From contig CAXBQV010000012.1 in NCBI GenBank assembly GCA_963978265.1, forward strand, positions 1 to 24,610: a stretch of DNA of 24,610 nucleotides, read 5' to 3'. The notes under the pieces were generated by a model. It ran no database searches. It was not told the DNA's origin and saw only the letters and a list, made by a program, of their open reading frames with translations. Source of the stretch: JAKALQ01 sp963978265 (lineage in GTDB: Bacteria > Actinomycetota > Actinomycetes > S36-B12 > UBA5976). Below, one piece after another: positions 9,745 through 19,445 of this stretch (positions within the stretch are counted from its first letter, which is position 1; every line of letters begins with the position of its first letter). Position numbers and translations under genes: made by a program.

Positions 9745-9750
9745 AACGTA
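9745..9750 (-). promoter_or_regulatory. Possible -10 box of dnaX
   Basis: TACGTT on the minus strand fits the actinobacterial TAnnnT pattern and ends 7 nt before the dnaX ATG, which would give a leaderless or nearly leaderless mRNA. No convincing -35 is visible. It lies in the 48-nt gap after the secreted GH-like gene. Confidence 0.35.
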
Positions 9751-9785
9751 GTCGTGGGGACTGTCCGGCGCGACGCGCGGCGCTC

Positions 9786-11327
9786 TTAGGACAGACCCCG
9801 CTCGAAGGAGGTTGCGGTGCTGCCGTCGATTGTCCGGCCGAAGGTTAGCGGGGCCAAGGCTTCCCCCGGCGCTAGCTGAATCGGCAATCCACGCGTCGGA
9901 GTCGTACCGCTGCGCGTCGTGGCCGCGGTCGCGGAGGCCAGCCGCAAGTAGAAGTCACTGTTGAGTTTGCATCCATCGACATCGAGTGGGATAAGTAGCG
10001 AATCCTTTGGCAGATCCGCTTGCGTCGTGACCATCTTGTACATCGCGGTGCCTTCGTCCACTTCGTCGAACATCGCGACGAACACCTGCTTCGAACCTGC
10101 CCGCAGCACATTCACCACCTGTTGCCAATAGAACGCACCGCAGAATCTGGGCATCATGTTCCGCTCATACGCCTGGCCGCGGTTTCGCTGCAGATTGATC
10201 CATGACGATCCGGGCCACACAACCGGCAAGTACAGGATGCCAAGCCGCTGTGTCTCCTCGACGTCACCGGCAACCACGTCGTTCGCGTAGGTCTGCGCTT
10301 CGCCAACATTGATCGAGCCGTATCGCCCGACCGACCATGGATTGATCACATCGAAGGAGCGGTACACCTTGGCCCAGTCTTCGCCCGGCTGCGCGTCCCC
10401 TGTTCCGGTTCGCCAATAGGAACCGAGCCCTCCTACAACGGCTGCTCGATACTTCGGGTCAGGATTCTGTTTGAAGAATGCGATGAGATCCGCGGCTTGC
10501 GATGCCGTCATCCGGTTAACGCCGGGCAGGCCGATACCCCAGAGTTCCACGAGAGGCTGACCATTGAGTTGCAGATAGGACGAGGTCGAGGTGATACCCG
10601 CATCGACGGTGCGTTTCCAATCCTGCTTGATCGTCGATACCAATTTGGTCGGATCATCATCGCCAAAGTTCGTGTCGTACTCGAAGTAGAACACTCGCCC
10701 GTATCGCTGAGCGGCACTTGAGACGCGCTGCAACAAGGTCCAGTCATGCGCATATATGTCGGCCGGGATCATCCGCGCGACGAAACGCTGAAGTGCCACA
10801 CCATCAATGTTGTACTGCTGCAGCCAACTGAAATGTCGATTGATGACGGTCTGGTTGTAGCCCGAGTACGCCATCAGCGGCTGACCCGACTCAGTGGTCA
10901 TTTCGGTCTTGCAGAGTTCACCTTGCGAGTACTCCGACACGTCCGGCCAGAAGTCCACGGTTAGCCCAGATGCGGTTGCACGCTTGCCATAGTCGAACCA
11001 GTGCACCCAATCGGGCCCGGTGTCATCGGTGGGACACGCGAACCAGCCTTGGTATCCCATGAGCGTGCGGCCAATGAGTCCGTTGTTGTTCGTGACGGTA
11101 CCCGTCGATGCCGGCGACATGTCCAGGGGTGTAGCAGTCGGTGAAGGTTTGGGGCTTGGCTTCGGTGCCGGCTTCCAGAGGAGCTTCCCGCCGGCCTTCG
11201 TGCAGATAAGCGAACCGGACCGTTGCCGCGCGACCTTGCAGGGGGTGTTCACCTTCGGAGCGGCGACGGCCGACTGGGATCCGAGGAGAAGCAGGAGCGT
11301 CAGCGCGATGGCGGCCCGACGGTACAT
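9786..11327 (-). CDS. Secreted glycoside hydrolase family 71/99-like protein
   Basis: A 513-residue exported protein. It has a clear signal peptide (MYRRAAIALTLLLLLGSQSA, cleavage after VAA near 23). Next is a short module with two Cys and a closing Trp (CKVARQRSGSLICTKAGGKLLW), then a Pro/Lys/Ser linker (PAPKPSPKPSPTATP). The catalytic-type domain opens with LMGYQGWFACP, continues with DGVALQRF, INPWSVGRYG and WPGSSW, and has MFDEVDEGTAMYK near the C-terminus. These motifs are characteristic of the GH71/GH99-like (endo-alpha-mannanase/xylosidase-arabinosidase annotated) superfamily. The acidic FDEVDEG segment may hold the catalytic acids. The glycan target is unknown; extracellular polysaccharide breakdown is the likely role. 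It lies upstream of dnaX on the same strand. Confidence 0.8.
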   Translation of the reverse strand: MYRRAAIALTLLLLLGSQSAVAAPKVNTPCKVARQRSGSLICTKAGGKLLWKPAPKPSPKPSPTATPLDMSPASTGTVTNNNGLIGRTLMGYQGWFACPTDDTGPDWVHWFDYGKRATASGLTVDFWPDVSEYSQGELCKTEMTTESGQPLMAYSGYNQTVINRHFSWLQQYNIDGVALQRFVARMIPADIYAHDWTLLQRVSSAAQRYGRVFYFEYDTNFGDDDPTKLVSTIKQDWKRTVDAGITSTSSYLQLNGQPLVELWGIGLPGVNRMTASQAADLIAFFKQNPDPKYRAAVVGGLGSYWRTGTGDAQPGEDWAKVYRSFDVINPWSVGRYGSINVGEAQTYANDVVAGDVEETQRLGILYLPVVWPGSSWINLQRNRGQAYERNMMPRFCGAFYWQQVVNVLRAGSKQVFVAMFDEVDEGTAMYKMVTTQADLPKDSLLIPLDVDGCKLNSDFYLRLASATAATTRSGTTPTRGLPIQLAPGEALAPLTFGRTIDGSTATSFERGLS

Positions 11328-11333
11328 GTCGGG

Positions 11334-11339
11334 AGCGTA
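11334..11339 (-). promoter_or_regulatory. Possible -10 box of the GH71/99-like gene
   Basis: TACGCT on the minus strand ends exactly 6 nt before the ATG at 11327. There is no ribosome-binding site, so a leaderless transcript starting at the ATG is plausible. Confidence 0.4.
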
Positions 11340-11363
11340 CGGTCAGAACAGGCCGACACGACA

Positions 11364-11389
11364 GAAGCCCGCCGACATCGACGGGCTTC
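11364..11389 (-). terminator. Hairpin downstream of tRNA-Ser
   Basis: GAAGCCCG (11364-11371) pairs perfectly with CGGGCTTC (11382-11389) around a 10-nt loop. It lies 7 nt beyond the 3' end of tRNA-Ser and is followed on the minus strand by TGTCGTGTC. It probably terminates the tRNA transcript before the GH-like gene. Confidence 0.6.
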
Positions 11390-11395
11390 CGCTAC

Positions 11396-11486
11396 CGCGG
11401 TGACGGTGGGATTTGAACCCACGGTGAGCTTGCACCCACACGCGCTTTCGAGGCGCGCTCCTTAGGCCACTCGGACACATCACCGC
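11396..11486 (-). tRNA. tRNA-Ser (anticodon CGA)
   Basis: A 91-nt class II tRNA read on the minus strand. Acceptor GCGGTGA (11480-11486) pairs with TCACCGC (11397-11403). The D-arm contains GAGTGGCCTAAGG. Anticodon stem CGCGC/GCGCG encloses loop CTCGAAA, with anticodon CGA. A long variable arm (GTGGGTGCAAGCTCAC) and T-arm GTGGGTTCAAATCCCAC follow. Discriminator G is at 11396. CCA is not encoded, unlike tRNA-Pro in this window. Confidence 0.95.
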
Positions 11487-11529
11487 GGCGGAGCCTACCT
11501 GCGGCAACACGCCCACCCAAACGGCAGAT

Positions 11530-11558
11530 TTGGTATTTGTTGAATTTTCAACTACCCT
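11530..11558 (+). promoter_or_regulatory. doxX promoter with embedded dyad operator
   Basis: A -35-like TTGGTA (11530-11535) and a -10-like TACCCT (11553-11558) are separated by 17 nt. The spacer is almost filled by the dyad GTTGAA-TT-TTCAAC (11539-11552). A repressor bound there would block RNA polymerase. TTGAA/TTCAA dyads are typical of MarR- or HxlR-like regulators, but no such gene is in the window. Confidence 0.5.
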
Positions 11559-11603
11559 CGGGACGTACCGGCGCGCCCCGCGCCTCACACAAAAGGAGTC
11601 CAC

Positions 11604-12005
11604 GTGGACATCGTTCTTCTGGTGGCACGCGTCCTGTTCGCGTTCCTCTTCATCGGCTCGGGCATCGGCCACTTCAAGGCCCGCGAAGCCATGGTTGGTT
11701 ACGCGAAGTTCAAGGGCGTTCCGGCCGCGGGCGCAGCCGTCGTCCTGTCGGGTCTCGTCTTCCTGCTCGGCGGTCTCGGTGTTCTGCTCGGCGTGCACGC
11801 CGAATACGCGTCGCTTGCACTCGCAGTCGCCGTCGGCCTCACCGCCGTCACAATGCACCAGTTCTGGAAGGAATCCGACGCGCAGGCGAAGATGAACACG
11901 CAGATCCAGTTCAACAAGGATCTCGCCCTTGCCGGTGCGGCCCTCGGCTTCTACGTGCTGTTCGCGAACTACAGCGACCAGATCGGTCTGCTGCTTCTCA
12001 AGTAA
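11604..12005 (+). CDS. DoxX family membrane protein
   Basis: A 133-residue integral membrane protein with four hydrophobic segments (about 2-20, 44-64, 66-86 and 106-125) and the DoxX hallmark ARVLFAFLFIGSGIGHF at the N-terminus, followed by a short KFKGVPAAG loop. The start is GTG at 11604, with AAGGAG (11593-11598) 5 nt upstream. DoxX proteins relate to the small subunit of archaeal thiosulfate:quinone oxidoreductase; in actinobacteria some act in redox or thiol-stress membrane complexes, so the nearby methionine sulfoxide reductase is suggestive. A dyad-containing promoter lies upstream and a strong terminator follows, so it is probably a single-gene transcript. Confidence 0.9.
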   Translation: MDIVLLVARVLFAFLFIGSGIGHFKAREAMVGYAKFKGVPAAGAAVVLSGLVFLLGGLGVLLGVHAEYASLALAVAVGLTAVTMHQFWKESDAQAKMNTQIQFNKDLALAGAALGFYVLFANYSDQIGLLLLK

Positions 12006-12014
12006 TTCCCCGTT

Positions 12015-12055
12015 CGAAGTGCCCGACAACCCGGTTGTCGGGCACTTCGTCTTTC
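12015..12055 (+). terminator. Rho-independent terminator after doxX
   Basis: A 16-bp perfect stem (12015-12030 with 12034-12049, CGAAGTGCCCGACAAC and its complement) with a 3-nt loop is followed by TCTTTCC. It begins 10 nt after the doxX stop. This is the strongest intrinsic terminator in the window. Confidence 0.9.
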
Positions 12056-12081
12056 CGCCATGATTCGCCGCGAGGAGTTGT

Positions 12082-12486
12082 ATGTCGTACGAAATCGAGA
12101 AGTCCGATGATCAGTGGCGGCAGATCCTGTCCCCCGAGACCTACGAGATCTTGCGTCACGCCGCCACCGAACGCCCGTGGACCGGTGCGCTGCTCGAGGA
12201 GAAGCGCGCGGGGATGTACACGTGCGCAGGCTGCGGCAATGAGCTCTTCCGGTCCGACACCAAGTTCTACTCCGGCTGCGGTTGGCCCTCGTTCTATGAA
12301 TCGATTCGGCCAGGTGCGGTCGAGTACCTCGAAGACCTCTCGCACGGGATGCGTCGCGTGGAAGTGCGCTGTGCGAAGTGCGGTGGACATCTGGGGCACA
12401 AGTTCCCCGACGGCCACGGAACGCCAACCGGCAATCGCTACTGCATGAACTCACTCGCGATGCAGTTCACACCCGACGCCGAGTAG
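12082..12486 (+). CDS. msrB: Peptide-methionine (R)-S-oxide reductase
   Basis: Reduces methionine-(R)-sulfoxide in oxidised proteins, using thioredoxin. The 134-residue single-domain enzyme has both zinc CxxC pairs (C48/C51 and C97/C100), SGCGWPSFYE with C66 as candidate resolving Cys, GGHLGHKFPDG, and the catalytic Cys C121 in GNRYCMNS. The start ATG has GAGGAG 4 nt upstream. It lies after the doxX terminator, so probably has its own promoter in the 12056-12081 region, or is read at low level through the terminator. It is convergent with the SDR gene 9 nt away. Confidence 0.97.
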   Translation: MSYEIEKSDDQWRQILSPETYEILRHAATERPWTGALLEEKRAGMYTCAGCGNELFRSDTKFYSGCGWPSFYESIRPGAVEYLEDLSHGMRRVEVRCAKCGGHLGHKFPDGHGTPTGNRYCMNSLAMQFTPDAE

Positions 12487-12495
12487 CGCGAGCAG

Positions 12496-13971
12496 TTACT
12501 CCTTCGGCAGCCGCTCGGCTGCGGCCGGAATCCGCCGCACCATCGAACCGAACACGAGCGCGTGGAACGGCACGACCAGCCACCAATACATGTGACCGAG
12601 CAGACCGAACGGCCGATACGTCGCACGCTGCTTGTATACCGTGCGCCCAGCATCGTCGCGGTCGACGATGAGTTCCAGCCACGCCAGCCCGGGCAATCGC
12701 ATCTCCGCACGAAGGCGCAACAACTGTCCCCGGTCGCAACGCTCGACCCGCCAGAAATCGACGGTCTCGCCGACATAGAGCTGGTGCGGATCGCGACGGC
12801 CACGGCGCAGTCCGACTCCACCGATAAGCCGGTCGAGGAAGCCACGAATTTCCCACAGAAACAACGACGAGTAGTAGCCGTTACTGCCGCCGATGCCCTC
12901 GATGATCTTCCACAACGCATCGGGCGTTGCCGACGTGACGCGTTCGCGCATGTCGACGTACAACGTGCCACCGGACCAGTCGGGATCGGTGGGCAGCGGC
13001 GCACTTGGCGCGCCCGGCACCGACGCCGACGACCATCGAGTCTGCACGTCCTGATTGCGCACGCGATCGAGTGCGTACGTGACGGCGGTGTCGAAGTCGA
13101 GCAATCCGCCGTCGGGTTCCGGGAGGAACGAGCGCACGTCGATCTCCGGATTGACGACGACTTCGTTCACAAGTGAGTCGACGAGCGGTAGTGCGAGGCG
13201 TCGCGGCACCGGCGTGACGAGCGACACCCAGTGCGACGACAACCGCGGCGTGAGTACCGGCACGGTGAGGATCGTGCGCGGACGAAGTCCCGCAACCTTC
13301 GCGTACCGCTGCATCATCTCCTTGTAGTACATGATGTCCGGGCCGCCGATATCGGCGACGTGGCTTGCGGTGCCTTCTTCCTGCGCGGCTTTCACAAGGT
13401 AATGCAGCGCATCGCGGATGGCGATCGGCTGCACGCGGTTGTTCAGCCATCGCGGGGTGATCATGAACGGCAGACGCTCAGTGAGATAACGCAGCATCTC
13501 GAACGATGCACTGCCCGAACCGATGATGACCGCCGCGCGCAGTTCGGTGGTGGGCACACCGGAGTCCTTGAGCAGTGCGCCGGTAGTGCGTCGCGATTCA
13601 AGATGTGTGCTGAGTTCGGTGTTCGGCGGTGTGATGCCACCGAGGTACACGATGCGCTTGACGCCGGCCGCTTTCGCAGCAGCGCCGAAATTCGTGGCCA
13701 TCCGGGCTTCGATGTTCTCGAAGCCTTCGTGCTCGGACAGTGAGTGCAGCATGTAGAACGCGACGTCGATATCAACGAGCGCGGGTGGAAGTGTGTCCGC
13801 TACTTCGGCATCGGCCTTGACGGTTTCCACCTGGGTGATCCACGGATAGTCGCGCAGTCGCTCGGGATCGCGTGCCATCACCCGAACGCGGAAACCCTCT
13901 TCGAGCAACCGTGTGACAAGACGACCGCCGACATAGCCGGTGGCGCCGGTGACGAGGACATGCTTCGACAT
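12496..13971 (-). CDS. SDR-family NAD(P)-binding oxidoreductase with C-terminal DUF2867
   Basis: A 491-residue two-domain protein. The N-terminal atypical short-chain dehydrogenase/NmrA-like domain begins VLVTGATGYVGG (5-16), continues RVRVMARDPERL, and has VKRIVYLGGI; the classical YxxxK pair is not evident. A linker with LDFDTAVTYALDRV leads to a DUF2867 domain (about 330-485) with TPDALWKIIEGIGG and YWWLVVPFHALVFGSM. This fusion is common in actinobacteria and cyanobacteria; its substrate is unknown. It starts 40 nt after hutH on the same strand without a visible terminator between, so it may be read from the hut operon, but nothing ties it to histidine breakdown. Confidence 0.9.
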   Translation of the reverse strand: MSKHVLVTGATGYVGGRLVTRLLEEGFRVRVMARDPERLRDYPWITQVETVKADAEVADTLPPALVDIDVAFYMLHSLSEHEGFENIEARMATNFGAAAKAAGVKRIVYLGGITPPNTELSTHLESRRTTGALLKDSGVPTTELRAAVIIGSGSASFEMLRYLTERLPFMITPRWLNNRVQPIAIRDALHYLVKAAQEEGTASHVADIGGPDIMYYKEMMQRYAKVAGLRPRTILTVPVLTPRLSSHWVSLVTPVPRRLALPLVDSLVNEVVVNPEIDVRSFLPEPDGGLLDFDTAVTYALDRVRNQDVQTRWSSASVPGAPSAPLPTDPDWSGGTLYVDMRERVTSATPDALWKIIEGIGGSNGYYSSLFLWEIRGFLDRLIGGVGLRRGRRDPHQLYVGETVDFWRVERCDRGQLLRLRAEMRLPGLAWLELIVDRDDAGRTVYKQRATYRPFGLLGHMYWWLVVPFHALVFGSMVRRIPAAAERLPKE

Positions 13972-14011
13972 GGCTCAATGCTGCCGCATCAACACGTTTC
14001 GACGGAATCGG

Positions 14012-15520
14012 TCAGACGCGCCAATCATGTCGGGCCACGAACTCCACGGCGGCGTCGAGCTCGGGCGCGAGGAACCGGTCCGGACCGTGGCCCGGAACCG
14101 TCCGACGGAGATCCGCGATGACAGCGGCGGTACGCACAGCGGGCTGCAGCGGCGCACGGAGTTCGATGCCGCGCGCAGCGGTCATCAACTCGATCGCGAT
14201 GATCCGCCGGAGGTTGTCGACGACCTGCCGCAGTTTGCGTGCGGCATGCCAGCCCATGCTCACGTGGTCCTCCTGCATCGCGGAGCTCGGGATCGAGTCC
14301 ACGCTTGCTGGTGCGGCGAGTCGCTTGTTCTCCGATACGAGTCCAGCCTGCGTGTACTGCGCGATCATGAAACCAGAATCGACACCTGCATCCTCCGCGA
14401 GGAACGGCGGCAGGCCGAAGGAGCGGTTCTTGTCGAGCATGCGGTCCGTGCGGCGCTCGGCAATGGACCCGAGATCGGCGGCAGCAATCGCGAGGAAGTC
14501 GAGGACGTACCCGACCGGTGCACCGTGGAAGTTGCCGTTGCTCGTGACTTCACCGGACTCGAGCACCACCGGGTTGTCGATCGCCGCCGCGAGTTCACGC
14601 GTCGCAACAGTTGCGGCATGCGTGATGGTGTCACGCACCGCGCCGGTGACCTGTGGTGCGCAGCGCAACGAATAGGCATCCTGGACGCGCGTGCAGTTCA
14701 CCTGGTGCGATGCGACGATTCCGGAACCTTCCAACGTCCGCAGCATGTTTGCGGCACTCGTTGCCTGTCCCGGATGCGGGCGGAGAGCGGCGTGCAGCTC
14801 CGGCCGGAACACGCGCTCCGAACCGAGGAGCGCTTCGACGGACATCGCCGCAACAACATCAGCTGCATCGCAGAGTTTCGTGAGGTCGTGGATGGCGAGG
14901 ATGAGCATGCCGAGCATGCCATCGGTGCCGTTGATGAGCGCCAACCCTTCCTTCTCGCGCAGTTCGATCGGTTCGATCCCGGCTGCCTTCAGGAGTTCCG
15001 GTACCGGACGTTCGTTTCCGTCGGCGTCCACTGCACGACCCTCGCCCATGAGCACGAGTGCGCAGTGCGCGAGCGGTGCGAGGTCTCCGCTGCAGCCGAG
15101 CGAGCCGTACTCGTGCACGATCGGCGTGATGCCGCCGTTCAGCACCGCTGCCATCGTCTGCGCGACGACCGGACGGATGCCGGTGCGCGCACTGCACAAC
15201 GTCTTCAGGCGCAGCAGCATCAGCGCGCGGGTTACTTCGCGTTCGACGACCGGACCGGTGCCGGCGGCGTGCGAGCGGATGAGCGACTTCTGCAACTGCG
15301 TGCGGGACTCGGTCGGGATGTGCCGTTGCGCGAGTGCACCGAATCCGGTGGAGACGCCGTACACGGGTTCGGGTGAGACGGCGAGCGCCTCGACATGTGC
15401 GCGGGTGGCGGACATCGCGGCGAGTGCGTCGTCGGAGATGACGACCTTCGCGTTGTCGCGTGCGACGGCAATGACGTCGTCGAACGTCATTCCTGAGGTG
15501 CCGATGCTGCGGTGTGTCAT
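14012..15520 (-). CDS. hutH: Histidine ammonia-lyase
   Basis: Converts L-histidine to urocanate and ammonia, the first step of histidine utilisation. The 502-residue protein has Tyr54 in YGVSTGFGAL and His84 in SLIRSHAAG. The cofactor-forming tripeptide is Cys143-Ser144-Gly145 in GSLGCSGDLAPLAH, where many enzymes have Ala-Ser-Gly; the MIO prosthetic group forms autocatalytically from these residues. NFHGAP and QEDHVSMG are also intact. Its ATG overlaps the hutI stop by 4 nt (ATGA), so it is the last of three coupled genes hutU-hutI-hutH. Confidence 0.97.
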   Translation of the reverse strand: MTHRSIGTSGMTFDDVIAVARDNAKVVISDDALAAMSATRAHVEALAVSPEPVYGVSTGFGALAQRHIPTESRTQLQKSLIRSHAAGTGPVVEREVTRALMLLRLKTLCSARTGIRPVVAQTMAAVLNGGITPIVHEYGSLGCSGDLAPLAHCALVLMGEGRAVDADGNERPVPELLKAAGIEPIELREKEGLALINGTDGMLGMLILAIHDLTKLCDAADVVAAMSVEALLGSERVFRPELHAALRPHPGQATSAANMLRTLEGSGIVASHQVNCTRVQDAYSLRCAPQVTGAVRDTITHAATVATRELAAAIDNPVVLESGEVTSNGNFHGAPVGYVLDFLAIAAADLGSIAERRTDRMLDKNRSFGLPPFLAEDAGVDSGFMIAQYTQAGLVSENKRLAAPASVDSIPSSAMQEDHVSMGWHAARKLRQVVDNLRRIIAIELMTAARGIELRAPLQPAVRTAAVIADLRRTVPGHGPDRFLAPELDAAVEFVARHDWRV

Positions 15521-16688
15521 GCGCTGGCCTTCCCGCCGCCGATGTACGTGGCAGCGATCTGCGGAACACCCGGCCGATAGGCGAGGTGGATGTGTGATGG
15601 TGAGGTGAGGACGACGAAGTCTGCTGCCCTGCCGGCTGTGAGGGCTCCAATGTTGGTGTCGCGCAATGCTGCTGCGCCACCGGCGGTTGCGGCATACACG
15701 GCTTCATCCGGCGTCATCCGCATTTCGCGGACGGCGAGGGCGATGCACAGCGACATGTTCGTGGTGTAGCTGCTGCCAGGATTGCAGTCGGTTGCGATCG
15801 CCACGGTGGCACCGGCGTCGATGAGCCGGCGTGCATCGGGATACGGCGATCGCGTCGAGAACTCTGCACCCGGCAAGAGGGTTGCGACGGTGTTCGAGTT
15901 CGCGAGTGCGTCGATGTCAGCGTCATCGAGGTGTGTGCAGTGGTCCGCAGATGCGCAATCGAGTTCCACCGCAAGTTGCACACCCTCGCCGTGCTGCAAC
16001 TGATTCGCGTGGATGCGCGGCTGCAGGCCTTTGGCAATGCCAGCAGTGAGAATCGTGCGGGCCTGGTCGGCGTCGAAGGCGCCACGATCGCAGAAGACGT
16101 CGATCCATCGAGCGTGTGCAACGCATGCATCGAGCATCTCGCCAGTGACGAGTTCGACGTAGTCGGCGATGCGGTCCACATACTCGGCGGGCGCAACATG
16201 CGCACCGAGGTAGGTGGTATGCGACGTCAGCTCGTGCGCGATGCGCAGCGCCCGCTCCTCGTCCTTGGGAGTGAGCCCGTAGCCGGACTTCGTCTCGAAG
16301 GTGGTCACGCCCGCCCGGTGCAGTTCTGCCACGAGCGCCTGCGCATTGCCGCGCAACCGGTCGTCGGAGGCGCTGCGTGTTGCGGCGACAGTGGAGCGGA
16401 TGCCGCCAGCCGCGTAGGGCTCTCCCGCCATGCGGGCCGCGAATTCAGCGGCACGGTCGCCGTCGAACATGAGATGCGCATGGCTGTCGACGAACCCGGG
16501 CAGCACGCATGCACCCTCCAGATCGACGCGTACATCCGCTGCGGATGCTGCGGCCGCATCACCGACCCAGGTGATCGTGCCATCGGTGACAACGAAAGCG
16601 GCATTCGAGCGCAGGCCGAGCAGGCCCACGCCGAGTTCGGGATCGTTCGTGGCGAGCGATCCGATGTTGGTGAAGAGGGTGCTTGCCA

Positions 16689-16689
<1 letters not shown>
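15517..16689 (-). CDS. hutI: Imidazolonepropionase
   Basis: Hydrolyses 4-imidazolone-5-propionate to N-formimino-L-glutamate, the third step of the Hut pathway. The 390-residue amidohydrolase-superfamily protein has the metal-binding HAH (H70, H72 in DSHAHLMF), SGYGL (135-139), H227 in IHANQ, H250 in SADHCTHL, and D301 in IATDCNPGSS, a complete active-site set. The start ATG shares one base with the hutU stop, and its own stop overlaps hutH by 4 nt, showing tight translational coupling. Confidence 0.97.
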
Positions 16690-18347
<1,658 letters not shown>

Positions 18348-18401
18348 AGCGGTATTGCACCGGATCGCACCAGCCGCCGAAAGGGGAATGCGCGGGGTGA
18401 A

Positions 18402-18440
18402 CGGCCGAAAGCACGGTTTTCGCGGCCGAATCTGTAGATT
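18402..18440 (+). promoter_or_regulatory. hutU-hutG divergent control region with CGGCCGAA repeats
   Basis: CGGCCGAA occurs at 18402-18409 and again at 18423-18430, 21 bp apart (two helical turns), each with a palindromic CGGCCG core. A possible hutG -10 box, TAGATT (18435-18440), follows 8 nt before the hutG ATG. The repeats would lie upstream of or overlapping the hutG promoter and upstream of hutU. A shared histidine/urocanate-responsive regulator site is plausible; no hutC-like gene is in the window. Confidence 0.45.
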
Positions 18441-18448
18441 GCTGCCAA

Positions 18449-19348
18449 ATGAGCCAGCTGCCACATGACCCGATGTGGACCCGCGCAGGAAGCGTGGTCC
18501 AGACCGGTGCAGCGCCTGCAGATGTTGCCATCATCGGCGTTCCTGCCCATCGCACGTCGATTTCGCCGACGAATGCACACACGACGCCCGCTGCCGTCCG
18601 CGATGCGTTGTGGCGGTACTCCACGTATGCCGCAAGCGCAGATGTCGACCTCCGCGACCTACGGATCAGCGATCTCGGCGACGTCGACGATTGCGACAGC
18701 GAAGCCGGCGAACAGCGCACCACGCAACTCGTCGCAGCGGCATTGCGCGCATCGAAGTTGACACTTGTCCTTGGCGGTGACAACTCGGTGACATTCGCTG
18801 CGGCGCGCGGCCTGCGTGACCATGTCGGCGACTGGTCGCGCGTCGGGCTCATCACATTCGATGCGCATCACGATCTCCGCGATGGCATCTCGAACGGATC
18901 ACCCGTCCGACGACTCGTCGAAGCCGGCCTGCCGGGCTCGCAGATCGTGCAGATCGGAATCAGCGATTTCGCGAATTCACGCGAGTATGCGCAGCGCGCT
19001 CGGGACTACGGCATCACGGTGATACGTCGTGATGAACTGCGCAGCCGCTCGATGGCGGAGGTGATTGAACACGCGCTCCAGGTGATCGGGGACCGCTCGG
19101 TGTTCGTTGACGTCGATGTGGACGTCTGCGATCGCTCGGTTGTTCCGGCCTGCCCCGCCGCCGCTCCGGGTGGGCTCTCCGCAGATGAGTTGCGGCAACT
19201 CGTGCGTGCGGCAGCACGCAGCGGCCGTGTTCGCGCGTTCGATTTCACGGAGGTTGATGCAAGTGCGGATGCGCAGGACGGCCGCACAGTCCGCCTTGTT
19301 GCACTCTGCATGCTGGAGGCGATCGCAGGTTCGTCCAAGACTCTGTGA
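18449..19348 (+). CDS. hutG: Formimidoylglutamase (arginase/ureohydrolase family)
   Basis: Predicted to hydrolyse N-formimino-L-glutamate to glutamate and formamide, the last step of this Hut branch. The 299-residue ureohydrolase-fold protein has a DAHHD motif (D138, H140, D142) and DVDVCD (D223, D225, D228), giving most of the two-manganese ligands. The usual GGDHS reads GGDNS (109-113), so the first metal-ligand His is Asn112. Context, divergent from hutU with the rest of the pathway present, makes formimidoylglutamase much more likely than agmatinase or arginase. I recall that Asn at this site occurs in some hutG-type enzymes, so activity is probable but not certain. The ATG at 18449 is preceded by a -10-like TAGATT and no clear ribosome-binding site. 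Confidence 0.88.
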   Translation: MSQLPHDPMWTRAGSVVQTGAAPADVAIIGVPAHRTSISPTNAHTTPAAVRDALWRYSTYAASADVDLRDLRISDLGDVDDCDSEAGEQRTTQLVAAALRASKLTLVLGGDNSVTFAAARGLRDHVGDWSRVGLITFDAHHDLRDGISNGSPVRRLVEAGLPGSQIVQIGISDFANSREYAQRARDYGITVIRRDELRSRSMAEVIEHALQVIGDRSVFVDVDVDVCDRSVVPACPAAAPGGLSADELRQLVRAAARSGRVRAFDFTEVDASADAQDGRTVRLVALCMLEAIAGSSKTL

Positions 19349-19445
19349 GTTTCACAGACGCGGCTGACAATGGCGTGACACGTCAACGGATGAATCGTGG
19401 ATGGCTGTCGTTCGAGGCTTCTGGTGTAGCCAAAGGAGGCCCACC

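Noticed and set aside
18348..18464. N-terminal extension of HutU
   Set aside because: It would overlap the hutG start and lacks family similarity; the ATG at 18347 gives the normal N-terminus.
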